NCBI GenBank assembly: GCA_022844565.1
Contig: JALHLK010000001.1
Span: 249,073 to 313,072, forward strand
Source of the DNA: Saprospiraceae bacterium
GTDB taxonomy: Bacteria; Bacteroidota; Bacteroidia; Chitinophagales; Saprospiraceae
Direction of reading: 5' to 3'
DNA: 64,000 nt
Shown here: positions 9,612 through 18,014 of the stretch, one piece after another
How positions within the stretch are numbered: position 1 is the first letter of the stretch
How the letters are laid out: every line of letters starts with the position of its first letter
Made by a program: the position numbers and the translations under genes
The notes under the pieces: model-generated
Databases searched by the model: none
What the model was told of the DNA's origin: nothing
Seen by the model: only the letters and a program-made list of their open reading frames with translations

Positions 9612-10343
9612 ATGTTTTCATTAGAAGTTCTAGCGTTAAAAGTAGATGACCCTGTTGGATTTACCTTTTTTACTGGCTACATGGCAATGTTTGCTGCATC
9701 AGTGTTTTTTCTCGTCGAGTGAGGAAGTGTAGATGCTAAGTGGAAATTGTCTATGTTAGTATCAGCACTTATCACTGGTATTGCTGCTGTGCATTACTAT
9801 TACATGAGAGATTATTACTTAGCTACTGGAGAAAATCCTACGGTACTTAGGTATATCGATTGGACATTAACAGTTCCTTTGATGTGTGTTGAGTTTTATT
9901 TATTAACAAAAGCTGCAGGAGCTTCCAAAAGTTTATTATGGAAGTTGATTCTTGCTTCTGTTTGGATGTTGGTTGCGGGCTACATTGGTGAGGCCTTCGG
10001 AAACGGAAGAGCTGGTTTTATTGCTCTTTGGGGTTTCTTATCTACATTAGGTTACTTGTACGTGTTATACACTGCATGGTTTGGTGAAGTAGCTCAATTA
10101 GCTGCTAAATCGGGCAATCCTTCTGTAGTGAGCGGTATTAAAGCCTTAGCATGGTTTGTTCTAGTTGGATGGGCAATATATCCTATTGGGTATATGTGCG
10201 TTGAAGGAGGATGGTTAAACACTGGTTTGGGAATGACTTCAAATAGTGTGGATTTATTTTATAATATTGCAGATGCCATAAATAAAATAGGCTTTGGTCT
10301 AGTGGTGTACAATATTGCAGTTACTAGTTCAGCTAAAGCTTAA
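9612..10343 (+). pseudogene. Green-light proteorhodopsin gene interrupted by one in-frame TGA
   Basis: From ATG 9612 the frame encodes a 243-residue microbial rhodopsin, broken only by TGA at 9720-9722 (codon 37). The stop falls where relatives have Arg in the helix A-B 'ER' motif (here 'FFLVE*GSV'), so CGA to TGA would explain it. After the stop all seven-helix marks remain. H61 matches the conserved His. D83, T87 and E94 (in 'RYIDWTLTVPLMCVEF') match the DTE proton-pump motif. M91 is at the spectral-tuning site and suggests green absorption. K225 ('INKIGFG') is the retinal Schiff-base lysine. Helices B-G remain open from codon 38. A terminator follows. No retinal-synthesis gene is adjacent. 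Sequencing error, recent pseudogene or readthrough cannot be separated here. Confidence 0.9.
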
Positions 10344-10362
10344 AACTTTCGCAAAGCAGATT

Positions 10363-10403
10363 AGAAAGGGTGTTAGTCTTAGGATTATCACCCTTTCTTT
10401 TTT
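10363..10403 (+). terminator. Intrinsic terminator after proteorhodopsin
   Basis: AGAAAGGGTG (10363-10372) and CACCCTTTCT (10389-10398) form a perfect 10-bp stem with a 16-nt loop, followed by six T. It stands 20 nt after the rhodopsin stop. Confidence 0.85.
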
Positions 10404-10876
10404 AAACCCTACTTGTGCTCTCCCAATCAATGATTTAAATTATTAGTAGCAACTTTTTGAAATATCCGCACGAAGAGCTTAATGAAATCGTCGCAAACGA
10501 TTTTAGCAAGGGACTGTGGCTTGAGTACCACTAGTAAAAATCATAATGTTTATGATCTAAAGATATATAAATTGAAAATAAAAAAAATAGGTAAAAGTTG
10601 TTTCATGTTTGCAATACTATCTTTTAATATTTTGCAGTTACCATTATCGGCGGCAATCTTCAGTTATTGAACCGAATGATCACTATGATCGAATAATACA
10701 ATTATTATTTGTGTATGATGAAAAGATTATAAAAAAAAATCGTACTATTCCTCTAGAACAAAAGAGATTTGCACACGAAGCCACAAGTGACACTTGCCTA
10801 ATTTTAAACTAAGAAAGTTCCTAAAAGTGAAATAAACTGTTCGGTTGATTCATAACAGTTAAAGTATTTAAAATAG
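10404..10876. other. Gene-poor stretch between rhodopsin terminator and secG terminator
   Basis: Two short overlapping frames occur (10482-10670 and 10609-10812), neither of which resembles a known protein. The first contains a hydrophobic run ('FMFAILSFNILQLPLSAA') like part of a signal peptide, so a decayed small exported protein is possible. I see no RNA gene or repeat. Confidence 0.3.
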
Positions 10877-10908
10877 TCAGGGCATTGACGCATTTACCAA
10901 TGCCCTGA
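10877..10908 (-). terminator. Probable terminator of secG
   Basis: TCAGGGCATTG (10877-10887) and CAATGCCCTGA (10898-10908) make a perfect 11-bp stem with a 10-nt loop, 8 nt past the secG stop. On the minus strand the following bases are only moderately T-rich (CTATTTTA). Confidence 0.7.
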
Positions 10909-10916
10909 ATGTATAT

Positions 10917-11183
10917 TTATCCTGCAGACTGTAATTGTATTTCACCAGCACCTGAACCAGATACCAATGCAGCAGTAATAATACAAACTACAAATAAGGC
11001 TATTGCTAAGCCCCAAGTAATTTTTTCTACTAAGTCTATAGATCTGGCAGCACCAAAAACAGAATTAGCTCCACCACCACCAAAAGTACTATCTACACCG
11101 CCTCCTTTAGGATTTTGAATCAAGACAATACCTATTAAAAGTACACAGATGACAGCACTCACGATTGCTAAAAAATTAATCAT
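10917..11183 (-). CDS. secG: Preprotein translocase subunit SecG
   Basis: An 88-residue membrane protein with two hydrophobic helices (about 3-20 and 55-75) flanking the conserved cytosolic loop 'LIQNPKGGGVDSTFGGG'. The QxxKGGG pattern is the SecG signature. It supports the SecYEG channel during protein export. Its start overlaps the end of the upstream TPR gene by 8 nt, so translation is probably coupled. A strong hairpin follows the stop. Confidence 0.93.
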   Translation of the reverse strand: MINFLAIVSAVICVLLIGIVLIQNPKGGGVDSTFGGGGANSVFGAARSIDLVEKITWGLAIALFVVCIITAALVSGSGAGEIQLQSAG

Positions 11184-11970
11184 TTTTAATTTTTGATTTA
11201 AGTTCTAAAATTTTCGCTGCAAAATAACTACTTTTTTCTGGATATTTCAAATTTAATTTATGAAACATTTCAAGAGCCTTGTCAATATGTCCTTGCTGCT
11301 CATACAAAATTGCTAAATTCTCAGAAGCTATATCTTCACCGATTAGTATTGATTTGGCAACTTCGATTTCTACTTTTGTTTTCTTTTTCGATTTTTTAGC
11401 TTTAGGAATCTTGCTTCCTTGTATCGGTTTTAATTGAAAAAGCCAATTTATGAACTCGTCATTTGGTAAATCTGGGGTTTGGGTAGCGATATTAACAAAG
11501 CTTTTTTTAGCTTTATTTTTTTTCTTCTTCTTTGCCTTCTTATCTTTTTTGTCTAAAGTGCCTTCATTTATTTCTAAAGTTTGGACTTTAGTTGAATTTG
11601 TGGTTACGCTTTCTTCAATTGCTTCGTCAAGATCAATGACTTCTAAATTGTTATTATCATCCGAAGATGCTAGTTTATCTGGACTTTCTACGTTTTCATC
11701 ATTATTAATTTCGATTTCTGTATAGATTTCTGATTTTTCATCATCAGTATCTATTTTAGAATCATTAAACGCTATTTGATCAGTAAAATCAATATCTTCC
11801 GTTACCTTCTTAATTTCATCTTTATTATAATAAGCAAGTACCAAATTTGTATGTGCTCCTATTCCTTTATTATTTAACTGATTGATGTTAATGAATTTAG
11901 TATTAAATTCACCCTGATTTGTATGCTCATTTAAAAATAAAGTTGGCTCAAGAGCCCTTAGATATATCAT
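11176..11970 (-). CDS. Acidic/lysine-rich protein with C-terminal TPR-like motif
   Basis: A 264-residue protein without signal peptide. The middle (about 70-165) is low-complexity: Asp/Glu/Asn-rich, then a very basic 'KKDKKAKKKKKNKAKK' patch. The last ~50 residues contain one tetratricopeptide-like helix pair ('ASENLAILYEQQGHIDKALEMFHKLN'), normally a protein-binding scaffold. It overlaps secG by 8 nt, so a link to membrane or export physiology is possible, but no function is known. The short single TPR and disordered centre argue against an enzyme. Confidence 0.7.
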   Translation of the reverse strand: MIYLRALEPTLFLNEHTNQGEFNTKFININQLNNKGIGAHTNLVLAYYNKDEIKKVTEDIDFTDQIAFNDSKIDTDDEKSEIYTEIEINNDENVESPDKLASSDDNNNLEVIDLDEAIEESVTTNSTKVQTLEINEGTLDKKDKKAKKKKKNKAKKSFVNIATQTPDLPNDEFINWLFQLKPIQGSKIPKAKKSKKKTKVEIEVAKSILIGEDIASENLAILYEQQGHIDKALEMFHKLNLKYPEKSSYFAAKILELKSKIKND

Positions 11971-12198
11971 AAAATAAATTAATATTTGATAAATTTTACT
12001 GCAAATTAAAACAATATACTTGGGCTATTCTAATTACTGCCGCATGTCATTTTTGCTTGTAATAAGTAAAAATCTGTAAGGAAATTGGTTACACATATAA
12101 AAGCTAATAATATGTTGAAATTTTACATATAATGTTGAAAACTTTATTTTTTAGATGAATGATAATGGACATTTTAGGTAGATTACCTTTCTTTTTAT

Positions 12199-13467
12199 CT
12201 AGTCGACATTAAAGATGGAAAAGTCAGGTTTATAGGTCTTTTTCCTTTTTTGTTCATATTCTAAAACTTTCATTCCAAGTTTAGCTAAAAATGGAATACC
12301 AACCTCATCATATTCATACTTACCATCATTAAAAATTTTGTTTTTATTGACTAACATTGTGGCAGTAAGAAAAAATTCGGTACCTGTATTACTATCAAAA
12401 ATATATGAACAGTCTGTCAAAGTGCCATAAGCAAACCCAACTTTATTAAATATGTGTATATTTTTTGGAATAGTCGTCTTTTTGCCTTTATCTCCATAAA
12501 AAAACTTAACATAAGTATCGTAATAATTGGTATCTCGAGCTAAATATGGAATGTCTCTTGGTAATTCATCCATAGTTTTATACAAGAAGTCATAGTCTTC
12601 TTTTGATAAATTGTATTGGTGTTCTTTTGGAAAGGCATTTGGAAATACAACTCGCATCAAGCTTGCTTCTAGATCGATTAAGCTTAAATAATTTTTTTGA
12701 GTGAAGTCAAATGGCTCGTTTACAATTTTGTTTTGGGCATTGGCATATCCTATACCTTTAAAGGATTTTGGTTTTATTGTAAAAGGCGTAATTGATCTAT
12801 TTGCTGCTTGTTCATAGGTACAATTTTGGCCATGTATTGAAAGCGGATTTGTAAATTGGTTGTCAGTATAGCTAAATCCTCCTATTCCTACCCTATGTAT
12901 AATATGGGAATTTGAGAAAATATTTTTATCTCTATGAATTGTGTTAATGTAATCTTGACCTGTAAACTCAAAAAGCCGATTATATGCATTATTGTCAGAA
13001 ACGGCAAAAACTAAACGGATGTGTTCTGCTAAGCTTTGTTTCTGTTTTGTGTAAGGGTGTAATGTGTCACCTGCTTGTGGTTTTTGCCCAACGCCCACTA
13101 TGAATGGGTCATATATTGATAAGCAAGGAAAAGTTTTTTTGACTTCTCCAAATTTTTGAAGAGCAGCAAACGCTACGGGCATTTTTACGGAAGAAGCAGG
13201 ATAAAAATAATTAGCATGCTCATTCCAAGAGTGGGTCGTAAATTTAGGCTGATTATTTTGATCTCGATCTATTTGTGTATAACGGATTTGTATTTCATAG
13301 TCAGGATTATTTAAAATCTTAGTCATTGTACAGTCTCGAAATATTTCGTGTACGGGATTTGATTGAACACTATTATTTTGGACATCATTTAGATCATTTT
13401 TCTCACATGTTGATAATTCCATACTTAGTATCAACCACGATGAACAAATAAAAAATAATAATTTCAT
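12199..13467 (-). CDS. Serine hydrolase of the class A beta-lactamase fold, exported
   Basis: A 422-residue protein with an N-terminal hydrophobic segment and a Cys at 21 (LSTC) that could be a lipobox, so it is periplasmic or lipid-anchored. It shows the three marks of serine beta-lactamase/PBP folds: S92-S-V-K95, S157-D-N159, and K342-V-G344 in the place of KTG. It is much longer than class A beta-lactamases (~290) and the third box is altered, so a peptidase or esterase role is as likely as antibiotic hydrolysis. It is divergent from an MFS exporter, with starts only 62 nt apart. Confidence 0.75.
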   Translation of the reverse strand: MKLLFFICSSWLILSMELSTCEKNDLNDVQNNSVQSNPVHEIFRDCTMTKILNNPDYEIQIRYTQIDRDQNNQPKFTTHSWNEHANYFYPASSVKMPVAFAALQKFGEVKKTFPCLSIYDPFIVGVGQKPQAGDTLHPYTKQKQSLAEHIRLVFAVSDNNAYNRLFEFTGQDYINTIHRDKNIFSNSHIIHRVGIGGFSYTDNQFTNPLSIHGQNCTYEQAANRSITPFTIKPKSFKGIGYANAQNKIVNEPFDFTQKNYLSLIDLEASLMRVVFPNAFPKEHQYNLSKEDYDFLYKTMDELPRDIPYLARDTNYYDTYVKFFYGDKGKKTTIPKNIHIFNKVGFAYGTLTDCSYIFDSNTGTEFFLTATMLVNKNKIFNDGKYEYDEVGIPFLAKLGMKVLEYEQKRKKTYKPDFSIFNVD

Positions 13468-13529
13468 TACTTAAGCCTTCTTTGTGAATTACAAAATAGA
13501 TATTTGCAAATCTAAATAAATTATAAGGT

Positions 13530-14747
13530 TTGAAACCCATTATTAATAAAGAATTTTCACTTTTCTTGTTCACCAGGATGTTGTATATGAGCGGGGTTAA
13601 GATGATACCCGTCATATTAGGATGGAAGCTTTATGAATTGACTGGTAGTAAGCTTGTACTGGGTTTTTTGGGCTTAAGTGAGGTGATTCCCGCTATATTG
13701 TTAGCGCTCCCAGCAGGTGTTAAAATTGATAGAAGCAATAAGCACAAACTTATCCTATATTGCCTAATAGGATATCTTTTTATTGGTATCTATCTTGCCG
13801 TCATTACATCATCGACAATAGAGAATCTCCTTAATAAGCAATGGATAACAATTTTAATATTTTTTGGTATTTTTCTTACGGGTATTATTAGGGCATATGG
13901 TTCTCCTGCCTTAACTGCTTTTCTTTCACAACTTGTAAATCCTGATGAGCTTGTAAAAGCTGCTTCAATCAACAGTATGGCTTGGCTTATTGCAGCAGTA
14001 GTTGGGCCAGTGTTAGCTGGATTTTTACTAGCAAAATTTGGTACTACAGTTACTTTTATAGCCGTAATCTTTTTTATTTCAATAGGATTAATAAGTTGGT
14101 CTCAGATAAAGCCTAAACCAATCTTGTGGAACCCTAATAATCAGCGTACATGGGAAAGTGTCAAAGATGGTTTGAACTTTGTACTTAATCAAAAAGCGTT
14201 ATTAGGGGCTATGACTTTGGATATGTTTGCAGTACTATTCGGGGGTGCAATCGCCTTGTTACCGGTATTTGCCAAAGATATCCTACATTTAGATGCTCAA
14301 GGGTACGGAGTGCTTGTGTCTGCCACTTACATCGGTAATCTTTTGTCAATAGCGTACCTTACAAGGCATCCTTTACAATCTGCCCAAGGTAAAAAACTCT
14401 TTTACTCTGTTGGAGCATTTGGGCTTTGTGTACTTGTATTTGCAATTTCACAAAATGTCTATTTAAGCTTCTTCGCTCTACTACTTAGTGGGATATTTGA
14501 TGGGGTTAGTGTGATTATCAGAGGCACTATTTTTCAATTATTTGTCCCTGACGATATGAGAGGCAGAGTTTCGAGTGTAAATAGTATTTTTATTAATAGT
14601 AGTAATGAATTGGGCCAATTTGAGAGTGGTATGACTGCTGCTTTAATGGGTACAGTGCCTGCTGTAGTCTTTGGTGGTTTTATGACAATTCTTATTACAG
14701 CAATAGCATGGGTGAAATTTCCTACACTGAAGGCATATAAATGGTGA
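13530..14747 (+). CDS. MFS exporter, EntS-like (MFS_3) family
   Basis: A 405-residue major-facilitator protein with about 12 membrane helices. The start is TTG, chosen because the N-terminal 'INKEFSLFLFTRMLYMSGVKM' matches the cytosolic lead and first helix of this family. The usual MFS loop is seen as 'LPAGVKIDRSNKHKL' between helices 2 and 3. Later 'VPDDMRGRVSSVNSIF' is typical of EntS/MFS_3 exporters, which send out siderophores or drugs. It faces a serine hydrolase gene across a 62-nt divergent promoter region, so shared control is possible. The substrate is not known. Confidence 0.8.
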   Translation: MKPIINKEFSLFLFTRMLYMSGVKMIPVILGWKLYELTGSKLVLGFLGLSEVIPAILLALPAGVKIDRSNKHKLILYCLIGYLFIGIYLAVITSSTIENLLNKQWITILIFFGIFLTGIIRAYGSPALTAFLSQLVNPDELVKAASINSMAWLIAAVVGPVLAGFLLAKFGTTVTFIAVIFFISIGLISWSQIKPKPILWNPNNQRTWESVKDGLNFVLNQKALLGAMTLDMFAVLFGGAIALLPVFAKDILHLDAQGYGVLVSATYIGNLLSIAYLTRHPLQSAQGKKLFYSVGAFGLCVLVFAISQNVYLSFFALLLSGIFDGVSVIIRGTIFQLFVPDDMRGRVSSVNSIFINSSNELGQFESGMTAALMGTVPAVVFGGFMTILITAIAWVKFPTLKAYKW

Positions 14748-14795
14748 AAAATTGTAATTATACATTGTGCTCTATTATTTTAATTTTTTATTTTA

Positions 14796-14803
14796 TACTT
14801 TTG
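14796..14803 (+). promoter_or_regulatory. Possible -7 box of asnS
   Basis: TACTTTTG matches TAnnTTTG. It lies 91 nt before the asnS ATG, leaving a leader of about 85 nt. No matching -33 box is seen at normal spacing. Confidence 0.4.
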
Positions 14804-14894
14804 CGGTCAAATTTAAAATTAAGTGCTAAAAATTTCATTTTAGGATGATGTTAGTATTGAATTTTAAGATTGTAAATGAACAAAAAATTATAAC

Positions 14895-16331
14895 ATGGCA
14901 AAGAGAACTAAAATAAAAGACATTCTAAAAGGAGGTTTTGAAGGTCAAGAAGTCACCGTAAAAGGGTGGGTCAAGACATTTAGAAATAATCAATTTATCG
15001 CATTGAATGACGGTTCTTCTATGTCTAATCTTCAAATAGTAGTTGATTTTGAAAATGAAGATCCTTCGAAATTAAAACGAATTACTACCTCAGCTGCAAT
15101 AAGTATAGAGGGTACAGTGATTGCCTCTCAAGGTAAAGGGCAAGCCTTTGAGGTCACAGCAAAAACTATAGAAATATTGGGCGATAGCGACCCTGAAAAG
15201 TATCCACTACAGCCAAAAAAGCACAGTTTGGAGTTTTTGAGAGAAATTGCACATTTACGATTTAGAACCAATACTTTTAATGCAGTATTTAAAATAAGGC
15301 ATCATTTAGCTATTGCAATTCATCAGTTTTTTCATGAAAAAGGCTTTGTGTACATGCACTCTCCAATTATCACGGGTAGTGATGCTGAAGGAGCAGGGGA
15401 GATGTTTAAAGTTACCACCTTGCCATTTGATAAAACGCCACGTACAGAAGGGGGTGAAGTCGATTTTAAAAAAGACTTTTTTGGAAAAGCTACAAACCTT
15501 ACCGTTTCTGGACAATTAGAAGCTGAATTGGCTGCACTTGCTTTTAGTGAGGTATATACATTCGGACCTACATTTAGAGCTGAAAACTCTAATACGTCAA
15601 GACATTTAGCAGAGTTTTGGATGATCGAACCCGAAGTTGCTTTCGCCGATATCCATGACAATATGGATTTAGCAGAAGCTTTATTAAAATACACCATCTC
15701 TCATGTGGTCGAAAATTGTCCTGAAGAATTGGCTTTCTTAGAACAAAGACTCTCTGATGAAGAAAAGCAAAAGCCTCAACACGAAAGAAGTGATATGACT
15801 TTGAGAGATAAGCTCAACTTCTGTGTCAATAATGAATTTCAGCGATTGACTTACACAGAGGCCATCGAAATTCTTAAAAATAGCAACCCAAATAAAAAAG
15901 GAAAATTTCAATATCCTATCAATGAATGGGGAGCAGACCTACAATCAGAGCATGAAAGGTATTTAGTTGAAAAACATTTTAATAAACCCGTTATATTGAC
16001 TAATTATCCTAAAGAAATCAAAGCATTTTACATGCGAATGGATGATGACAATAAAACTGTTGCTGCGATGGACATCTTATTTCCAGGGATTGGAGAAATT
16101 GTAGGTGGATCACAAAGAGAAGAGCGACTTGATAAGTTGATGGCTAGAATGGACGAGATGCATATCCCTCATCATGAATTAGAATGGTTTTTAGATACTA
16201 GACGTTTTGGCACTTGTCCGCATGCAGGATTTGGTCTTGGGTTTGAAAGATTGGTCTTATTTGTAACTGGTATGACCAATATCCGCGATGTTATACCTTT
16301 CCCAAGGTATCCTGGAAGTGCAGAATTTTAG
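14895..16331 (+). CDS. asnS: Asparagine--tRNA ligase
   Basis: A 478-residue class II aminoacyl-tRNA synthetase. An N-terminal OB-fold anticodon-binding domain (about 1-110, with '[18 protein letters not shown]') precedes the catalytic domain. Motif 2 is '[20 protein letters not shown]' and motif 3 is '[15 protein letters not shown]'. The ending '[14 protein letters not shown]' is typical of AsnRS rather than AspRS, and no GAD insertion domain is present. It charges tRNA-Asn with asparagine in the cytosol, so this organism probably does not rely only on the Asp-tRNA amidotransferase route. It is monocistronic. Confidence 0.95.
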   Translation: MAKRTKIKDILKGGFEGQEVTVKGWVKTFRNNQFIALNDGSSMSNLQIVVDFENEDPSKLKRITTSAAISIEGTVIASQGKGQAFEVTAKTIEILGDSDPEKYPLQPKKHSLEFLREIAHLRFRTNTFNAVFKIRHHLAIAIHQFFHEKGFVYMHSPIITGSDAEGAGEMFKVTTLPFDKTPRTEGGEVDFKKDFFGKATNLTVSGQLEAELAALAFSEVYTFGPTFRAENSNTSRHLAEFWMIEPEVAFADIHDNMDLAEALLKYTISHVVENCPEELAFLEQRLSDEEKQKPQHERSDMTLRDKLNFCVNNEFQRLTYTEAIEILKNSNPNKKGKFQYPINEWGADLQSEHERYLVEKHFNKPVILTNYPKEIKAFYMRMDDDNKTVAAMDILFPGIGEIVGGSQREERLDKLMARMDEMHIPHHELEWFLDTRRFGTCPHAGFGLGFERLVLFVTGMTNIRDVIPFPRYPGSAEF

Positions 16332-16659
16332 TATCAAGTAGATTAATAAGTGACTAAAAGTGTATTGTAATAAAGAATTTGTATAACTATTCTTTTGAAA
16401 TTGGAATATAAGTAAAGTTTAATAAGCATTGTTGTAGCTTATAATTGCTTATTGTGGGTAAAATATTTTAAAATGTTTTTGATTTGGTTTTTCCTTTCAA
16501 GGGAGTTAGTGGGTAAAATCAGAAACATTTTTGTGCAATTTGTTATTAATCAATTGCTTCTGATTGAATAGTCAATCTGAAAATCTTATAATTGGCTTGT
16601 AATTACTTTTTCCAATCATTTTCAATAATTAATTATAAATTTGTACCTAAATTCATAAT
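16332..16659. other. Intergenic region with a probable promoter for the next gene
   Basis: No gene is supported. An 11-nt direct repeat GTGGGTAAAAT occurs near 16454 and near 16508. TAAATTTG at 16636-16643 matches the -7 consensus and lies 16 nt before the next ATG. I see no tRNA or strong hairpin. Confidence 0.4.
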
Positions 16660-17412
16660 ATGTCAAAAAGAATAAATTCTGGATCGATCGCTTTTCTATT
16701 TTTTATGATGTTAACAATTCCATTGTCAAGTCAAAAGATGATCACTTGGTTTGATGCTGGTTTGAAAGTACAGTTTGGAGGAAGTGGGTTTTATAATCAG
16801 GCGATTTTAGATGCGGCTTCATTAGATTATGTCCTTGATTTTACCAATGCGTATGGTGTTGGTGGAAAAGTCGGTATCAATTGGGACGACATTGGCATAT
16901 CTTTAGAAGGAATGTATAATAATAATAAAAGTAGAATTAAACGAATAGCCGCTGATAATTCTGTGGCTTTTACTGATCATAATATAAGTGCAATAGATGT
17001 TTATCCTTTGTTGAGAAGAGCTAGGAATATGGGGTATTTTGAATTAGGGCCTAAGATTTCATTGTTGCAAAATATAGATCAAACGATTAGTAATGTAAAC
17101 TCAGGTGATGTAACCTCACAATACAACAAAGTGAACTATGCGGCAGTCCTTGGTTTTGGATCCAATATAATCGGAGTTGGTGAGGCATTCACAGGCATAC
17201 TTGGTATAAGGATTGAGTACGGTGTTAATGATTTTGTGAGTGCAGGGGATGGTCAGCGGTTTTCTGCCCCTCTCAATTTGCCAAACATGTATGATCAAGG
17301 ATATAAATCAACTCACCCGTTATTCATTGGATTAGTATTTGAAGCTAATTTTGGGATCGGGTACTATGGTCGGGCCAAATGTGGAGGTAGATCTAAGTTT
17401 ATGAGATTTTAG
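16660..17412 (+). CDS. Exported outer-membrane beta-barrel-like protein, function unknown
   Basis: A 250-residue protein with an N-terminal signal peptide (hydrophobic 'IAFLFFMMLTIPLSSQ'). The mature part alternates glycine, aromatic and polar residues ('DAGLKVQFGGSGFYNQ', 'GYFELGPKISLL', 'TGILGIRIEYGVND') as in small outer-membrane barrels of Bacteroidota, and it ends in Phe (SKFMRF). No substrate or partner is evident. It stands alone behind a TAAATTTG promoter box and 4 nt before the next gene, with which it may be co-transcribed. Confidence 0.65.
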   Translation: MSKRINSGSIAFLFFMMLTIPLSSQKMITWFDAGLKVQFGGSGFYNQAILDAASLDYVLDFTNAYGVGGKVGINWDDIGISLEGMYNNNKSRIKRIAADNSVAFTDHNISAIDVYPLLRRARNMGYFELGPKISLLQNIDQTISNVNSGDVTSQYNKVNYAAVLGFGSNIIGVGEAFTGILGIRIEYGVNDFVSAGDGQRFSAPLNLPNMYDQGYKSTHPLFIGLVFEANFGIGYYGRAKCGGRSKFMRF

Positions 17413-17416
17413 GACA

Positions 17417-18010
17417 ATGATTGAAATGCAAAAGGAAAAAATTGAATGTTTCGACCTTGAATCACCCGCTCTCCATAAATTTGAAAATGCGATTAATTTG
17501 GTAGGTGGAAGATACTCATTTTTTGAGAAAATTACTAGTGGAGGTAGTGGAATCAGTGGATTAGCTTATTTGGGAGAACACAATAATGACAAAATAATTT
17601 CTAGTGACGAACCACCGCTCAAGGTAACTTTTGAAATCTTAAAAAATGGAATAGCCATTTATTTAAGGAATCGAAATACAAATTTTGGTTTCGTACTTAG
17701 CAATTTAATCATCACACATTTTTCTCTGCATAAAAAGAGTGATATTATTACAATGACAGAAAAGTCACTTTTTAAACTAGCACTTAAACTGAAACTAAAT
17801 TACTTAGTAGCCCGTAATTTGATAATCGAAACTGACAAAGTAGATTTTCATCCACTATTTTTTACATTGCATCTCATTGATGGACAGCTACTTAATTTTG
17901 AAATTGAAAAGTTTAACCCAAAGAAAGTAATAAAGTTTATCAATAAAATTCCAAATTTTAAAAAAGAAATTTCAATAGAAGGTTATACATTAGTGCCAAA
18001 AATTGGTTGA
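17417..18010 (+). CDS. Hypothetical protein preceding the kinase-aminotransferase fusion
   Basis: A 197-residue protein that I do not recognise. No signal peptide or clear membrane span; a Gly-rich 'KITSGGSGISGLAYLG' stretch at about 39-54 and a basic, Lys/Asn-rich C-terminal half. It starts 4 nt after the barrel gene and its stop overlaps the possible TTG start of the downstream fusion enzyme, so the genes are probably translated together. It may assist that enzyme, but this is only inference from position. Confidence 0.6.
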   Translation: MIEMQKEKIECFDLESPALHKFENAINLVGGRYSFFEKITSGGSGISGLAYLGEHNNDKIISSDEPPLKVTFEILKNGIAIYLRNRNTNFGFVLSNLIITHFSLHKKSDIITMTEKSLFKLALKLKLNYLVARNLIIETDKVDFHPLFFTLHLIDGQLLNFEIEKFNPKKVIKFINKIPNFKKEISIEGYTLVPKIG

Positions 18011-18014
18011 ATCA

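Noticed and set aside
9747-10343. Independent 198-residue rhodopsin gene starting at TTG 9747
   Set aside because: It lacks helix A, and the preceding in-frame sequence 9612-9719 encodes a proper helix A. It is the rear part of an interrupted gene.
12177-12189. AGGTA-gat-TACCT inverted repeat as operator
   Set aside because: Only 5-bp arms in an AT-rich region behind a gene end; expected by chance.
12199-13467. True class A beta-lactamase
   Set aside because: Too long, with KVG in the place of KTG and no clear Glu166-type omega loop seen; kept as serine hydrolase.
18003-18014. TTG 18003 as start of the kinase-aminotransferase
   Set aside because: An ATG 12 nt downstream is in frame and more usual; kept only as an alternative.
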